NCBI GenBank assembly: GCA_035512695.1 | Contig: DATKDL010000005.1 | Coordinates: 1 to 45,133 of the forward strand | Length of the DNA stretch: 45,133 bases | Reading direction: 5' to 3' | DNA from: DATDOR01 sp035512695 | GTDB taxonomy: Bacteria > Chloroflexota > Anaerolineae > Anaerolineales > JABWBV01 | Part shown: piece after piece, positions 15,000-23,823 of the stretch | How the letters are laid out: each line of letters begins with the position of its first letter | Position numbering within the stretch: position 1 is the first letter of the stretch | Made by a program: the position numbers and the translations under genes | The notes under the pieces: generated by a model | Told to the model about the DNA's origin: nothing | Databases searched by the model: none | Seen by the model: the letters and a program-made list of their open reading frames with translations, nothing else

Positions 15000-16124
15000 A
15001 TGGCGAAAGCAGACTACTACGAAACCCTCGGCGTCGGAAAAAACGCCACCCCGAATGAGCTGAAATCAGCCTTCCGAAACCTGGCGCGCCGTTACCATCC
15101 GGACGTCAGCCAGGAGCCTGACGCCGAGGAGCGGTTCAAGGAGATCAACGAGGCTTACGCCGTGCTCGCGGACACCGAGAAACGCGCCGCCTACGACCGC
15201 TTCGGCCACGCCGGGGTCAACGGGATGGGCGGAGTCGATTTCACCAACGTCGATCTGTCCGATATCCTCGGCGATCTGTTCTCCAGCTTCGGCTTTGGCG
15301 GGTTCGGGCGGACGCGCGGGCGCAACGCCCCCCGGCGCGGCGAGCATCTGCAGTACACGCTGACGATCGAATTCGAAGAATCGGTCGCCGGGGTCGAGAA
15401 AGAGATCGTCTTCGCCCGGGACGAGGTCTGCTCCCACTGCAGCGGAAACCGGGCCGAGCCGGGCACGAAATCCGTCCGCTGCGAGACGTGCAGCGGCCAG
15501 GGCGAGGTCCGCCAGCACCGCCAGAGCCTGTTTGGGACGATCACCCAGGTGACGACCTGCCCGACCTGCATCGGTAGCGGGGAGCGGATCGAAACGCCCT
15601 GCCGGACCTGCAGCGGGCGCGGCCTCGAGCGGGTGACGGTCAAAAAAGTGGTCACGATTCCCGCCGGCGTCGACAACGGCAACCAGATCCGACTGCCCGG
15701 CGAGGGCCAGCCCGGCAGCGGCGGCGGACCCAGGGGCGATCTGTACATCCTCGTGCGCGTACTGCCGCACAAGTTTTTCCGGCGGCGCAACGATGACATC
15801 CACATCGATTTGAACGTCAACGTGGCGCAGGCCGCCCTGGGCGCCGATGTCACCGTCCCGACGGTGGACGGCGATGAGCAGCTGCCGATCCCGGCCGGAA
15901 CGCAGCCCGGCAAAGTCATCAAAATGCGCGGCAAAGGCATCCCGGATGTCCACGGCAGCGGCCGCCGAGGCGACCAGCTGGTCCTGATCAACGTCGTGAT
16001 CCCGAGCCGGCTGTCGGATGACCAGCGGGCGCTGTTCGAGCAGCTGGCGGAGAGCCTCGGGACAGAGGTCAAGCCCGGAGAGCGGGGGTTTTTTGACACG
16101 TTGAAGGATGTGCTTGGGTTATAA
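15000..16124 (+). CDS. dnaJ: Co-chaperone DnaJ (class I Hsp40)
   Basis: 374 aa. J domain with HPD at residues 34-36, Gly/Phe-rich region (GDLFSSFGFGGFG), four-repeat zinc domain and C-terminal substrate-binding domain. The zinc repeats read CSHCSGNR, CETCSGQG, CPTCIGSG and CRTCSGRG; the first lacks the last Gly of CxxCxGxG but keeps all Cys. It stimulates the DnaK ATPase. The ATG follows the palindrome by 10 bp and has no Shine-Dalgarno. Confidence 0.97.
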   Translation: MAKADYYETLGVGKNATPNELKSAFRNLARRYHPDVSQEPDAEERFKEINEAYAVLADTEKRAAYDRFGHAGVNGMGGVDFTNVDLSDILGDLFSSFGFGGFGRTRGRNAPRRGEHLQYTLTIEFEESVAGVEKEIVFARDEVCSHCSGNRAEPGTKSVRCETCSGQGEVRQHRQSLFGTITQVTTCPTCIGSGERIETPCRTCSGRGLERVTVKKVVTIPAGVDNGNQIRLPGEGQPGSGGGPRGDLYILVRVLPHKFFRRRNDDIHIDLNVNVAQAALGADVTVPTVDGDEQLPIPAGTQPGKVIKMRGKGIPDVHGSGRRGDQLVLINVVIPSRLSDDQRALFEQLAESLGTEVKPGERGFFDTLKDVLGL

Positions 16125-16129
16125 AGACT

Positions 16130-17041
16130 TTGTGGCTTGAGATTTCCGTGACGGTGGACGACGGCGAGTTGGCAGAGGCGGTGGCCGAGGTGCTGGCGCG
16201 CTACGTTCCGGACGGGGTCTCCATCCGGGCGACCGGAGTTGTGTACGATCCGGATTCCGAAGGCCGCGGGATCCCGCCGTTTCGGGTGTCGGGGTATGTC
16301 CCGCGGGACGAAGCCGAGATGGCGACCCGTTTACAAATCCAGACCGCCCTCGGGCATCTGAGCCTGATCCGCCCGCTCCCCGAACCGGAATTCGGCTACG
16401 TTGATGAGGAAAACTGGAACGAAAGCTGGAAACAGCACTACCATCCCGTCCGGATTGGAAAACGGATCATCATCCTGCCGGAATGGGACCGGGAGGCGCC
16501 GGAGGAGCTGCTGCCGGTCTGGATCGATCCGGGGATGGCTTTCGGGACCGGAACGCACCCGACCACCCAGCTGGCGCTGGAACTGCTCGAAAGATCCCTG
16601 GAAGATTCGCCCGGCTCCGACGTGATCGATATCGGCTGCGGATCCGCGATCCTTTCGATCGCCGCTGCCCGACTCGGCGCAGGGAGGATTCTCGGGGTCG
16701 ACATCGACGAGGACGCGATCGACAACGCCCGGCTGAACGCCCGGATCAATGGGTTTGAAGAAACGTTGGTACTGGCCGTGGGATCGGTCGCCGGTGTCCT
16801 CGCAGGCGGATTTCCCCTCCGTTCGGCCGGTCTCGTCGTCGCCAACATCCTGACCCACATCCTGATCCGCCTGCTCGACGAAGGCCTGGCCGGCCTGGTC
16901 GGCTCGGGCGGCCGGCTGATCCTTTCCGGGATCCTGGCGGAGCGCGAACCGGAGATGCTGGTCGCGTTAGAAAAGCACGGTTTGACGGTCGAAAATCGGC
17001 GGCAAGACGGCGACTGGATCGCTTATTTGACCCGCCGGTAG
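16130..17041 (+). CDS. prmA: Ribosomal protein L11 methyltransferase
   Basis: 303 aa. PrmA trimethylates L11. The SAM-binding motif VIDIGCGSAILSIAAARLGA, the motif-II acid in GVDIDEDAIDNA and the VVANILTHILI stretch are typical. It also shows the PrmA segment WKQHYHPVRIGKRIIILPEW and DPGMAFGTGTHPTT. It starts with TTG at 16130, 5 bp after dnaJ; no ideal ribosome site is seen, and a GTG a few codons in is possible. The dnaJ-prmA order is common. Its stop codon is inside the left arm of the palindrome 17035-17111. Confidence 0.94.
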   Translation: MWLEISVTVDDGELAEAVAEVLARYVPDGVSIRATGVVYDPDSEGRGIPPFRVSGYVPRDEAEMATRLQIQTALGHLSLIRPLPEPEFGYVDEENWNESWKQHYHPVRIGKRIIILPEWDREAPEELLPVWIDPGMAFGTGTHPTTQLALELLERSLEDSPGSDVIDIGCGSAILSIAAARLGAGRILGVDIDEDAIDNARLNARINGFEETLVLAVGSVAGVLAGGFPLRSAGLVVANILTHILIRLLDEGLAGLVGSGGRLILSGILAEREPEMLVALEKHGLTVENRRQDGDWIAYLTRR

Positions 17042-17111
17042 GGGCTGCCCTTGTGGCCGTCCGCAGGCGCGCGTGCCTAGGGGCGGCCACAAGGGCACGG
17101 CCCCCTACCGG
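17035..17111. repeat. Palindrome between prmA and miaB
   Basis: Outer 10-bp arms (17035-17044 with 17102-17111) and an inner 14-bp stem (TGCCCTTGTGGCCG and complement). The left arm contains the prmA stop codon. It lacks a T run. Confidence 0.75.
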
Positions 17112-17116
17112 TTTCC

Positions 17117-17144
17117 ACGTTGCACGTTGCACCCTGCACCTTGC
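17117..17144 (+). repeat. Four-unit heptanucleotide array
   Basis: ACGTTGC, ACGTTGC, ACCCTGC, ACCTTGC in register. The array supplies the -35 region (TTGCAC) of the miaB promoter. Confidence 0.82.
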
Positions 17145-17156
17145 TTGCGATATAAT
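17127..17156 (+). promoter_or_regulatory. miaB promoter, near-leaderless
   Basis: TTGCAC (17127-17132, within the heptad array), 18-bp spacer, perfect TATAAT (17151-17156), then 9 nt to ATG 17166. Confidence 0.75.
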
Positions 17157-17165
17157 TCTCCCCCA

Positions 17166-18527
17166 ATGAAAAAATATCACCTCTGGACCGAAGGCTGCCA
17201 GATGAACGTGGCCGACTCGCAGCGAGTGGCTTCGGCCCTGGAAGGGCTGGGGTACGGCGCCACGCGCCAGCCGGCCGAGGCGGATGTCATTATCCTGAAC
17301 ACCTGCGTCGTCCGGCAGAGCGCCGAGGACAAGGCCGTCGGACGGCTGACCTCGCTGCGCCCGCTCAAGGACGGCAACCCGGACCTTGTCATCAACCTGA
17401 TGGGCTGCATGGTCGGGGTCAAGGGCGCCGAGAAGCTGCGGGCGCAGTTCCCGTACGTGGACGTATTTTCCCCGCCGTCAGACCCCGGCCCGCTGGTCAG
17501 CTATATCACGCAGGTTGAAACCCGGATCCTGGCCGGCGATGATTTGGCTATGCGCAACGCGCAGCTGGATGGGGACCTGATCCTCCCGCTCCACGAACGC
17601 GGCCGGCTCGTCAGCGCCCACGTCCCCGTCGTCTACGGCTGCTCCCACGCCTGTACCTTCTGCATCATCCCCTACCGCCGCGGCGTCGAACGCTCCCGCC
17701 CCGTCGGCGAGATCACCGCCGAAGTCCGCTCCCTCGTCCAGCAAGGCGTCAAAGAAATCACCCTGCTCGGCCAGATCGTCGACCGCTATGGATGCGACAT
17801 CCCCGACGGTCCGCGCCTTTCCGACCTCCTGCACGTCCTCCACCCTATCGACGGTCTCGAACGCCTGCGCTTCCTCACCTCCCACCCCAACTGGATGACC
17901 GATGACCTGCTCGATGCCGTCGCCGACCTCCCCAAGGTCATGCCCCACATCGAAGTCCCGGTCCAGGCCGGCGACGACGAGGTCCTCGCCAACATGCAGC
18001 GCGGCTACACGCGGGACGACTATTACAACCTGATCGATCGCATCCGGGGCCGCATCCCCGCCGTCTCGATCGGCACCGATATTATCGTCGGCTTCCCCGG
18101 CGAGACAGACGTCCAATTCCAAAAAACCCACGACCTGCTGGCCGACCTCAAGCTCGATGTCGCCCACCTGGCGCGCTACTCAGAACGGCCCGGTACCGTC
18201 GCCGCCCGGCGTCTCCCCGACGATGTGCCAGAGGAAACCAAATGGGAGCGCTTCCGGGCGCTCGAAGCGCTCCAGGAAGATATCGTCGCCGGGATCAACT
18301 CCCGGTTTCTCGGCGAACAGCTCGAAATCCTGGTCGAGGACAAAGTGCGCGGCCGCTGGCGCGGCCGGACGCCAAACAACAAGCTGGTTTTTATCGAAGC
18401 CGATGGGTACGGCCGGTCAGCCGCGGAAGGGCACGAAGAAGTTTCCCCCTTACCCCTCCGCGGGCGGCTCGTTGAGCCGGTCATCACCTGGACCGGACCG
18501 TGGAGCATGCAAGGAAGAGTCCTGTAA
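17166..18527 (+). CDS. miaB: tRNA-2-methylthio-N6-dimethylallyladenosine synthase (MiaB)
   Basis: 453 aa. Radical-SAM methylthiotransferase acting on i6A37 of tRNA. The N-terminal domain has the three Fe-S Cys contexts (TEGCQMN, LNTCVVR, LMGCMVG). The radical-SAM motif CSHACTFCIIPYRRG is followed by a C-terminal TRAM domain (RFLGEQLEILVEDKV...). GCQMN favours MiaB over MtaB or RimO. The usual LLGQNVNSYG stretch reads LLGQIVDRYG. The start at 17166 is supported by family length and by TATAAT 9 nt upstream; the frame upstream translates repeats. The TAA stop lies inside the palindrome 18524-18571. Confidence 0.94.
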   Translation: MKKYHLWTEGCQMNVADSQRVASALEGLGYGATRQPAEADVIILNTCVVRQSAEDKAVGRLTSLRPLKDGNPDLVINLMGCMVGVKGAEKLRAQFPYVDVFSPPSDPGPLVSYITQVETRILAGDDLAMRNAQLDGDLILPLHERGRLVSAHVPVVYGCSHACTFCIIPYRRGVERSRPVGEITAEVRSLVQQGVKEITLLGQIVDRYGCDIPDGPRLSDLLHVLHPIDGLERLRFLTSHPNWMTDDLLDAVADLPKVMPHIEVPVQAGDDEVLANMQRGYTRDDYYNLIDRIRGRIPAVSIGTDIIVGFPGETDVQFQKTHDLLADLKLDVAHLARYSERPGTVAARRLPDDVPEETKWERFRALEALQEDIVAGINSRFLGEQLEILVEDKVRGRWRGRTPNNKLVFIEADGYGRSAAEGHEEVSPLPLRGRLVEPVITWTGPWSMQGRVL

Positions 18528-18571
18528 AAGAGAAAGGGCGGGGCAAAAACGCCCCGCCCTTTCTCTTTTAC
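18524..18571. terminator. Bidirectional terminator between convergent miaB and cpaF
   Basis: Perfect 21-bp arms (18524-18544 and 18551-18571), loop of six. The left arm includes the miaB stop codon. It serves convergent genes. Confidence 0.85.
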
Positions 18572-18574
18572 AAA

Positions 18575-19897
18575 TCACCGCCGCCGGCGGTCTTCGGAGA
18601 AAGTCGACTTCGCCGGCATGAAAATCTCGGCGCTAAGGTTGAAGCCGGCATCCTGAAGCCGCGAAACGAACATCGGCCGCAGCCCGGTCGGCTCGAGGGA
18701 GCCGATCACTTTCCCCTCCTGGCTCATCCCGGTCTGGTTGAATTTGAAGATGTCGGTCATCACGATCGTGTTGCCCTCCATCCCGGAGACCTCGGTCACG
18801 TAGGTGACCCGGCGCGACCCGTCCCGTATACGCGACTGCTGCACGACCAGGTCCACGGCGGAAGCGATCTGCTCGCGGATGACCTTGAGCGGCAGATCCA
18901 GCCCGGACATGAGCGACATGGTTTCGAGACGTGAGAGGGCATCGCGGGGCGAGTTGGCGTGCAGCGTGGTCAGCGAACCGTCGTGACCGGTGTTCATAGC
19001 CTGGAGCATATCGAGCGCCTCGCCGCCGCGCACCTCCCCGACCACGATCCGGTCTGGGCGCATCCGCAACGAGTTGCGCACCAGCGCCCGGATCGGCACG
19101 GCGCCTTCCCCGCTGATGTTGGGCGGCTTGGTTTCCAGCCGGACGAGATTGTCCTGCGAGAGCTGGAGTTCGGCCGCGTCCTCAATCGTGACGATCCGCT
19201 CGTCATCCGGGATAAACCCGGAGAGCACATTGAGCAGCGTCGTCTTGCCTGAACCGGTGCCGCCCGAGATAACGATATTCAGTCGTGAAACCACGCAGGC
19301 TCGCAGGAACTCCGATATCTGCTCCGTCATCGAGCCGAACCGGATCAGGTCCTGCACGGTGAGCCGCTTCTGGCTGAACTTGCGGATGGTGATCGATGAA
19401 CCGTCCACGCCGACCGGTGATACGACTGCATTGACGCGCGACCCGTCCGGGAGGCGGGCATCAACGGTCGGGGAATCCTCGTCGATCCGCCGGCCGAGCG
19501 GGAGGACGATCCGGTCGATCACCTGCCGCACATGCAGGTCATCTCGGAAACGCACATCGGTCTTGATCAGCCTGCCTCCCTTCTCGACGTAGACGTTGTC
19601 CGGACCGTTGACCATCACCTCGGTCACCTCCGGATCGTTTAACAGCGACGTGATCGGCCCGTAGCCCACCACTTCCGCCTTGATCTCATTGGAGAGTCGC
19701 TCCACCTGTTCGGGCGTGATGCGGGACCATGCCTGGGTGAGGGCCTGTTTGATCATCTCGTCGATGATGGTCTCTTCCTGCCCCGCCGGCGGAACGTTGT
19801 GCTCGAGTTCGCGGACGATCAGTTCGACGATATGGGCTTTGAGTCTTGCTTGATCTACGACCTGGGGACGGGCGGCAGGTTCACGCTGCGGGATCAT
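18575..19897 (-). CDS. CpaF/TadA-type secretion ATPase
   Basis: 440 aa, type II/IV secretion ATPase of the TadA/CpaF branch. An N-terminal helical domain is followed by Walker A GGTGSGKTT (~215-223), an Asp box (RIVTIEDAAELQL), Walker B-like RPDRIVVGEVRGGEA and the His box MNTGHDGSLTTLHANSP. It normally powers Flp/Tad pilus assembly or related secretion at the inner membrane, but no tadB/tadC or pilin gene is visible here. The ATG at 19897 overlaps the upstream 104-aa gene by 17 bp, suggesting coupling. The C-terminus carries an extra ~80 residues after the ATPase core. Confidence 0.92.
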   Translation of the reverse strand: MIPQREPAARPQVVDQARLKAHIVELIVRELEHNVPPAGQEETIIDEMIKQALTQAWSRITPEQVERLSNEIKAEVVGYGPITSLLNDPEVTEVMVNGPDNVYVEKGGRLIKTDVRFRDDLHVRQVIDRIVLPLGRRIDEDSPTVDARLPDGSRVNAVVSPVGVDGSSITIRKFSQKRLTVQDLIRFGSMTEQISEFLRACVVSRLNIVISGGTGSGKTTLLNVLSGFIPDDERIVTIEDAAELQLSQDNLVRLETKPPNISGEGAVPIRALVRNSLRMRPDRIVVGEVRGGEALDMLQAMNTGHDGSLTTLHANSPRDALSRLETMSLMSGLDLPLKVIREQIASAVDLVVQQSRIRDGSRRVTYVTEVSGMEGNTIVMTDIFKFNQTGMSQEGKVIGSLEPTGLRPMFVSRLQDAGFNLSAEIFMPAKSTFSEDRRRR

Positions 19898-20195
19898 GCG
19901 GACTGCCCTCCTTCACCGGCTCCACTTCGTGCGGGATCACCCAGATGATATGTTCGCGGTTGATCGCAATGAAATCCGCCGCCTCCAGGATCTCCCCGGC
20001 GGCCCCGAAAACGGTCGCATCGGTGACGGCCAGAAAGCGCTCGTCAACATTCAGGGCGTCCTTCGGCCGTTCATTGCCGGCCACGAAGATCCGGCCTTCA
20101 ATGCGATGGGTGCGGGTCTGAATGGTCGCCCGGACTTGCGATTTGGTGATGATATCGGAGAAAAATTTGCCTTTTTCGTCGTAATGAATCGTCAT
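19881..20195 (-). CDS. Small conserved protein upstream of the CpaF ATPase
   Basis: 104 aa, no signal peptide or membrane segment. It is mostly predicted beta strand (SQVRATIQTRTHRIEGRIFV; ADFIAINREHIIWVIPHEV) and ends in a charged tail. I do not recognise a named family with certainty. An AAGGAG site lies just before the ATG. It overlaps the ATPase start by 17 bp, so a role linked to that ATPase is likely but unproven. Confidence 0.8.
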   Translation of the reverse strand: MTIHYDEKGKFFSDIITKSQVRATIQTRTHRIEGRIFVAGNERPKDALNVDERFLAVTDATVFGAAGEILEAADFIAINREHIIWVIPHEVEPVKEGSPHDPAA

Positions 20196-20313
20196 ATTGC
20201 TCCTTCCCTACACTACCTGGCGCCTGTCCAGGTAGAATCTATCCGAATTGTATCCTTTTTTCCCAGGTTTTCCGACGATATTTGAATGCCCCTCATCATT
20301 TCCCGGCATGCGG

Positions 20314-20319
20314 TAGAAT
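20314..20319 (+). promoter_or_regulatory. -10 box of the secreted Asp-box protein gene
   Basis: TAGAAT ends 6 nt before ATG 20326; no ribosome site, so leaderless transcription is predicted. A good -35 is not visible. The preceding gap 20196-20313 holds an 8-bp inverted CTACCTGG/CCAGGTAG pair (about 20212-20234) and nothing else. Confidence 0.6.
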
Positions 20320-20325
20320 CCGGAA

Positions 20326-22320
20326 ATGTTCCGAGTGGTCCACTTCACCCGGCGGGTTGTCCTCATCTTATCCCCGATTTTTTTGCTGCTTTTATGGCGC
20401 AGCGCCGTCGCCCAGGCGGGGGACTCGCTGCAGCTGCCTCTCGCCGGCTCAACCGGTGCGACGATCCTTTATTTACCATTCGTTGCATCTGCACCGGTTG
20501 AATTTACAGCCGTCTGGACCCAGGACCTCGATGGATCAAACCAGCTTGCATTTTTGGCCGGATCGTCATTCGTCCACCTGCTCTCCGGTACGTCCTTCAC
20601 GCAAGAACCGATCACAGCCCATGTGGTCATAACGGCCACGGGCCCATGCGGGACGGCGCCGCTTTTCAGCGGCCCGGTCGATCTACCCCCCGGAGCCTGG
20701 CTGACCGGTATCCAAACCTCCGCCCCTGTCTGCCCTGGGATCTACACCAGCGATGTGACCCTGGAATACGCGGGCTACTACAATACCCTCCAGGCGCTGT
20801 ACGTCGTCAACGAACCGATCCAACCGCTGTCAACCGTGACCCAGGGTTTCGATCGCTGCGTCCCGCCGTCACCCGTCCAGTTGGCGGCCTGGCGAGCGGA
20901 GGCCCCGTATTCGGTATTCAATATCTACCTCGGCGGAGCCCTTTTTCCGCAGTTCTGCCGGGATCCCGCCCAAAATGCATTCTGGGTGCATGAAGTCGCT
21001 TCGCAGGGGTGGTCGTTCACCGCAATTTGGGTCGGACCCCAGCCGCCCTGCACAAACTATTCGCAGCGGTTCAGCCTGGATACCGCGACTGCATATCAGG
21101 AAGGGGGGGCGGAGGCTGTAGCGGCTGCCGCGCGAGCCCGCGAACTCGGTCTTTTCGGAGACCTGACTCTCCATTACGACATCGAGGGCTACGCCAGCAC
21201 CGCAACGACCGCCTGCAGGACGGCCGTAAAATCCTTCCTCCAGGGGTGGACCGACCGCCTTCACGATCTGGATCTCCAGGCCGGGGCGTACGGCGGCGGC
21301 TGCAGTTCGTTTGTCACGGATTGGAATGATAACAACCCGGTGATCGACCAGGTCTGGATCGCCCATTGGGCGCTTCCAGCGGCCTATAATCCGGATGCGA
21401 CCGTCTGGAATGCGGCCTGCGTCTCCAACTCGCTCTGGACCAACCACCAGCGCATCAAACAATATGCCGGCGACCACGCGGAGACCTGGGGCGGTGTCAC
21501 GCTGACGGTCGACAGCAACGTCTTCGACACCACCACGCTCGGTTGGGCCGCCCCGGGAGGCGAAACGGCGCCGGCGTTCGTGGCCGATTTCGGCATTCTC
21601 GGTGCTTCGTCCGGCTGGCTGCTGTCCGGCGGCCGCATATACCGGACGGACGACCTGGGGCTGACCTGGTTCGAGATCACCCCGAACGGTTTCACCGTGC
21701 TCGGCGCGGCTTTCACCGGCTCGCAGACCGGCTGGGCCGCCGGTTGGCAGACCGGCGATCCGGCCCTGCAAACCGCCCGGACCACAGATGGTGGGCTGAC
21801 CTGGACCCTGTCACCGGTAGGCGACCCGGGCGGCCCCATTGCAACCGCTTATATCGAGATCCTGGACGGGAACCACGTCTGGATAGCCCTCAAGCTCCAG
21901 ACGGGGAGCGCTTTCAGCCGGGGTGCGCTATATGCCAGCGCCGACGGAGGTGCGACCTGGGAGCGGAGGGATCACCCACTCGGCGAACCGGTCGTGTTCT
22001 CCGACGCGCAGAACGGTTGGACCTCGGGCGGACCGGCCGGCGTCCAGGCTTTCCGGACGGCCGATGGGGGCCGGACATGGAACGCGGTCGACCCGGCCGA
22101 GGTCCCGGCCGGATCGGGCCGGAGGGTCGGCACAGCGACCCTGGCTTCCGCCCCCGTTATGACGGCCGCCCTGGACGACCAGTTCGCCTGGGCGCTGACC
22201 CGCGAGGGCCTCTGTCTCGGACCGAATGAAAGCCGGGTCTGCGCGCTGGACGAACGACTCTGGGTCACACAGGATGGTGGGGATACATGGGTAGAACTGC
22301 CCGTTCCAGCCGGACCCTGA
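20326..22320 (+). CDS. Secreted Rv2525c-like (DUF1906) protein with Asp-box repeats
   Basis: 664 aa with an N-terminal signal peptide (VVLILSPIFLLLLWRSAVAQA). The middle (~170-400) resembles the Rv2525c-like glycoside-hydrolase-like fold: TQGFDRCVPPSPVQLAAW, then LHYDIEGYA and a late VDSNVFD. The C-terminal third carries five Asp-box/BNR-type motifs: TDDLGLTW, TTDGGLTW, SADGGATW, TADGGRTW and TQDGGDTW, suggesting a partial beta-propeller. It may act on or bind cell-wall or extracellular glycans; activity is not shown. A -10 box 6 nt upstream suggests a leaderless mRNA. Its last 34 bp overlap the next gene. Confidence 0.82.
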   Translation: MFRVVHFTRRVVLILSPIFLLLLWRSAVAQAGDSLQLPLAGSTGATILYLPFVASAPVEFTAVWTQDLDGSNQLAFLAGSSFVHLLSGTSFTQEPITAHVVITATGPCGTAPLFSGPVDLPPGAWLTGIQTSAPVCPGIYTSDVTLEYAGYYNTLQALYVVNEPIQPLSTVTQGFDRCVPPSPVQLAAWRAEAPYSVFNIYLGGALFPQFCRDPAQNAFWVHEVASQGWSFTAIWVGPQPPCTNYSQRFSLDTATAYQEGGAEAVAAAARARELGLFGDLTLHYDIEGYASTATTACRTAVKSFLQGWTDRLHDLDLQAGAYGGGCSSFVTDWNDNNPVIDQVWIAHWALPAAYNPDATVWNAACVSNSLWTNHQRIKQYAGDHAETWGGVTLTVDSNVFDTTTLGWAAPGGETAPAFVADFGILGASSGWLLSGGRIYRTDDLGLTWFEITPNGFTVLGAAFTGSQTGWAAGWQTGDPALQTARTTDGGLTWTLSPVGDPGGPIATAYIEILDGNHVWIALKLQTGSAFSRGALYASADGGATWERRDHPLGEPVVFSDAQNGWTSGGPAGVQAFRTADGGRTWNAVDPAEVPAGSGRRVGTATLASAPVMTAALDDQFAWALTREGLCLGPNESRVCALDERLWVTQDGGDTWVELPVPAGP

Positions 22321-23630
22321 TCCGGGACGTCGACCTGCTCACCCTCGATCCGGGTGGAGCGATCCACCGAGGCTCGAGCCTCGCAATCGAGGGCCGGACG
22401 ATCGTCGCAGTCGGCAAGATTCCCGAGGATTTCTCGCCCGACGAGATCGTCGACGGCTACAACCACGCCGTCCTGCCCGCTTTCTTCAACGCCCACTGCC
22501 ACGCCGCCATGACTTACGAGCGCGGCTGGGCAGAGGACCTGCCGTTCGACCGCTGGCTGAACGAGAAGATCTGGGTCGCCGAGGCCGCCCTCCAACCGGA
22601 CGACGTCTACTGGGGCGCTGCGCTGGCGGCCTGCGAGATGATGCGCGGCGGGGTCGCCGGGTTCAACGACCACTATTTCTACATGGACCGGGTGGCCGAG
22701 GTGGTCGAGGCGTCCGGGATGAAGGCCGGTCTGACCTGGTGCGTGTTCGGGATCGGGGATGAGCACGAGGTCGGAGCGAACCTGGACGGGACGCTGGCGT
22801 TTATCGACCGCTGGCAGGGCCGGGCGGAAGGCCGGTTGCAGCTCCTGCTCGGACCGCATTCCCCATACTTGTGCCCTCCGAATTTCCTGCGCCGGGTTGC
22901 GGAGGCGGCCGCAGCGCAGGGGCTGGCGGTGCACCTGCATGTCTCCGAGTCGCAGGAGCAGGTCGACAACTCGATCCGGGCGCACGGTCTGACGCCGGTG
23001 GCCCATCTCGAGTCGCTGGGGATATTCGATGGGCGCTGCATCGCCGCACACTGCCTTTCCGTCAGCGACGAAGACCTGGACATCCTGGCCCGCCGGGACG
23101 TCACCGTGGCGCACACGCCGACGACCTATATGAAACTGGCGATGGGGGTCAACGATCTGTCCCGGTTCACAGCCAGGGGGATCAACGTCGCCATCGGGAC
23201 GGACGGTCCCGGCTCGAACGCCGACATGGACATGCCGGCTGCACTCCGGCAGACCGCCATCCTGCAGAAACACGAACAGAGAAACCCGGAGGCGTTACCC
23301 GGTGACCTGGCGCTGCGGATGGCCACGCAGAACGGCGCGCGCGCGATCGGCTTCGAACGCTCAGGCGTCCTGGCGCCCGGGATGTCGGCGGACCTGGTCC
23401 TGGTCGACCTGGACAAACCCCATCTCCTGCCGCGCCACGACCTGGTTGCCAACCTGGTCCACGCCATGAAAGCCTCCGACGTGACAGGGCTGATGGTGGA
23501 CGGGGAATGGCTCTTTCGGAACGGAGAAATTCTGACACTTGATGAAGAGAAGATCAAGGCGGAGGCGGAACAGGGGGCCTTTCGCCTGGTCGGGCGGGAG
23601 ATGTGGAGCATGCGGCGATACAAAGCTTGA
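22287..23630 (+). CDS. MTA/SAH-deaminase-like amidohydrolase
   Basis: 447 aa, amidohydrolase superfamily (TrzN/MtaD-type). Metal-site residues are in place: H70 and H72 (NAHCHAAM), H216/H218 (VHLHVSES), H255 (AAHC) and D306 (IGTDGPGSN). Family members deaminate 5'-methylthioadenosine, S-adenosylhomocysteine or related aromatic amines; the exact substrate is not fixed by the sequence. The start at 22287 overlaps the upstream gene by 34 bp with a GGTGGGG site; Thr/Arg-rich residues before LIRDVDLLTLD may be optional. Confidence 0.88.
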   Translation: MGRTARSSRTLIRDVDLLTLDPGGAIHRGSSLAIEGRTIVAVGKIPEDFSPDEIVDGYNHAVLPAFFNAHCHAAMTYERGWAEDLPFDRWLNEKIWVAEAALQPDDVYWGAALAACEMMRGGVAGFNDHYFYMDRVAEVVEASGMKAGLTWCVFGIGDEHEVGANLDGTLAFIDRWQGRAEGRLQLLLGPHSPYLCPPNFLRRVAEAAAAQGLAVHLHVSESQEQVDNSIRAHGLTPVAHLESLGIFDGRCIAAHCLSVSDEDLDILARRDVTVAHTPTTYMKLAMGVNDLSRFTARGINVAIGTDGPGSNADMDMPAALRQTAILQKHEQRNPEALPGDLALRMATQNGARAIGFERSGVLAPGMSADLVLVDLDKPHLLPRHDLVANLVHAMKASDVTGLMVDGEWLFRNGEILTLDEEKIKAEAEQGAFRLVGREMWSMRRYKA

Positions 23631-23687
23631 TCCGAACCTGCCGGTGATCATGAAAAACGATTAAGATCTCAAAGCAGGGCTGCATAA

Positions 23688-23701
23688 GTACCTGGTGCAG
23701 G
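23688..23701 (+). repeat. Short (two-unit) heptanucleotide trace
   Basis: GTACCTG and GTGCAGG in register, directly before a TATAAT box; probably a remnant of the same array family. Confidence 0.45.
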
Positions 23702-23703
23702 AG

Positions 23704-23709
23704 TATAAT
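23704..23709 (+). promoter_or_regulatory. -10 box of the flavin oxidoreductase gene
   Basis: Perfect TATAAT; the -35 is weak. The predicted ~108-nt leader contains two hairpins before a GGAGG ribosome site. Confidence 0.55.
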
Positions 23710-23732
23710 CCCTGAGTTCTGGAAGGAAAATA

Positions 23733-23812
23733 GGCGATTTTAAAGGCTGCGGCGCAAAGCCGCCGCAGCCTTTAAAATCGCCTCGCATCTTCGGACCGCG
23801 TCCGAACTTTTT
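23733..23812 (+). promoter_or_regulatory. Structured leader: 22-bp palindrome plus terminator-like hairpin
   Basis: Perfect 22-bp arms (23733-23754 and 23761-23782, loop of six) are followed by a 6-bp hairpin (23790-23806) and T5 (23808-23812), immediately before the ribosome site. The second hairpin looks like a weak intrinsic terminator, so attenuation is possible. No known riboswitch family is recognised. Confidence 0.5.
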
Positions 23813-23823
23813 CGGAGGAAAAA

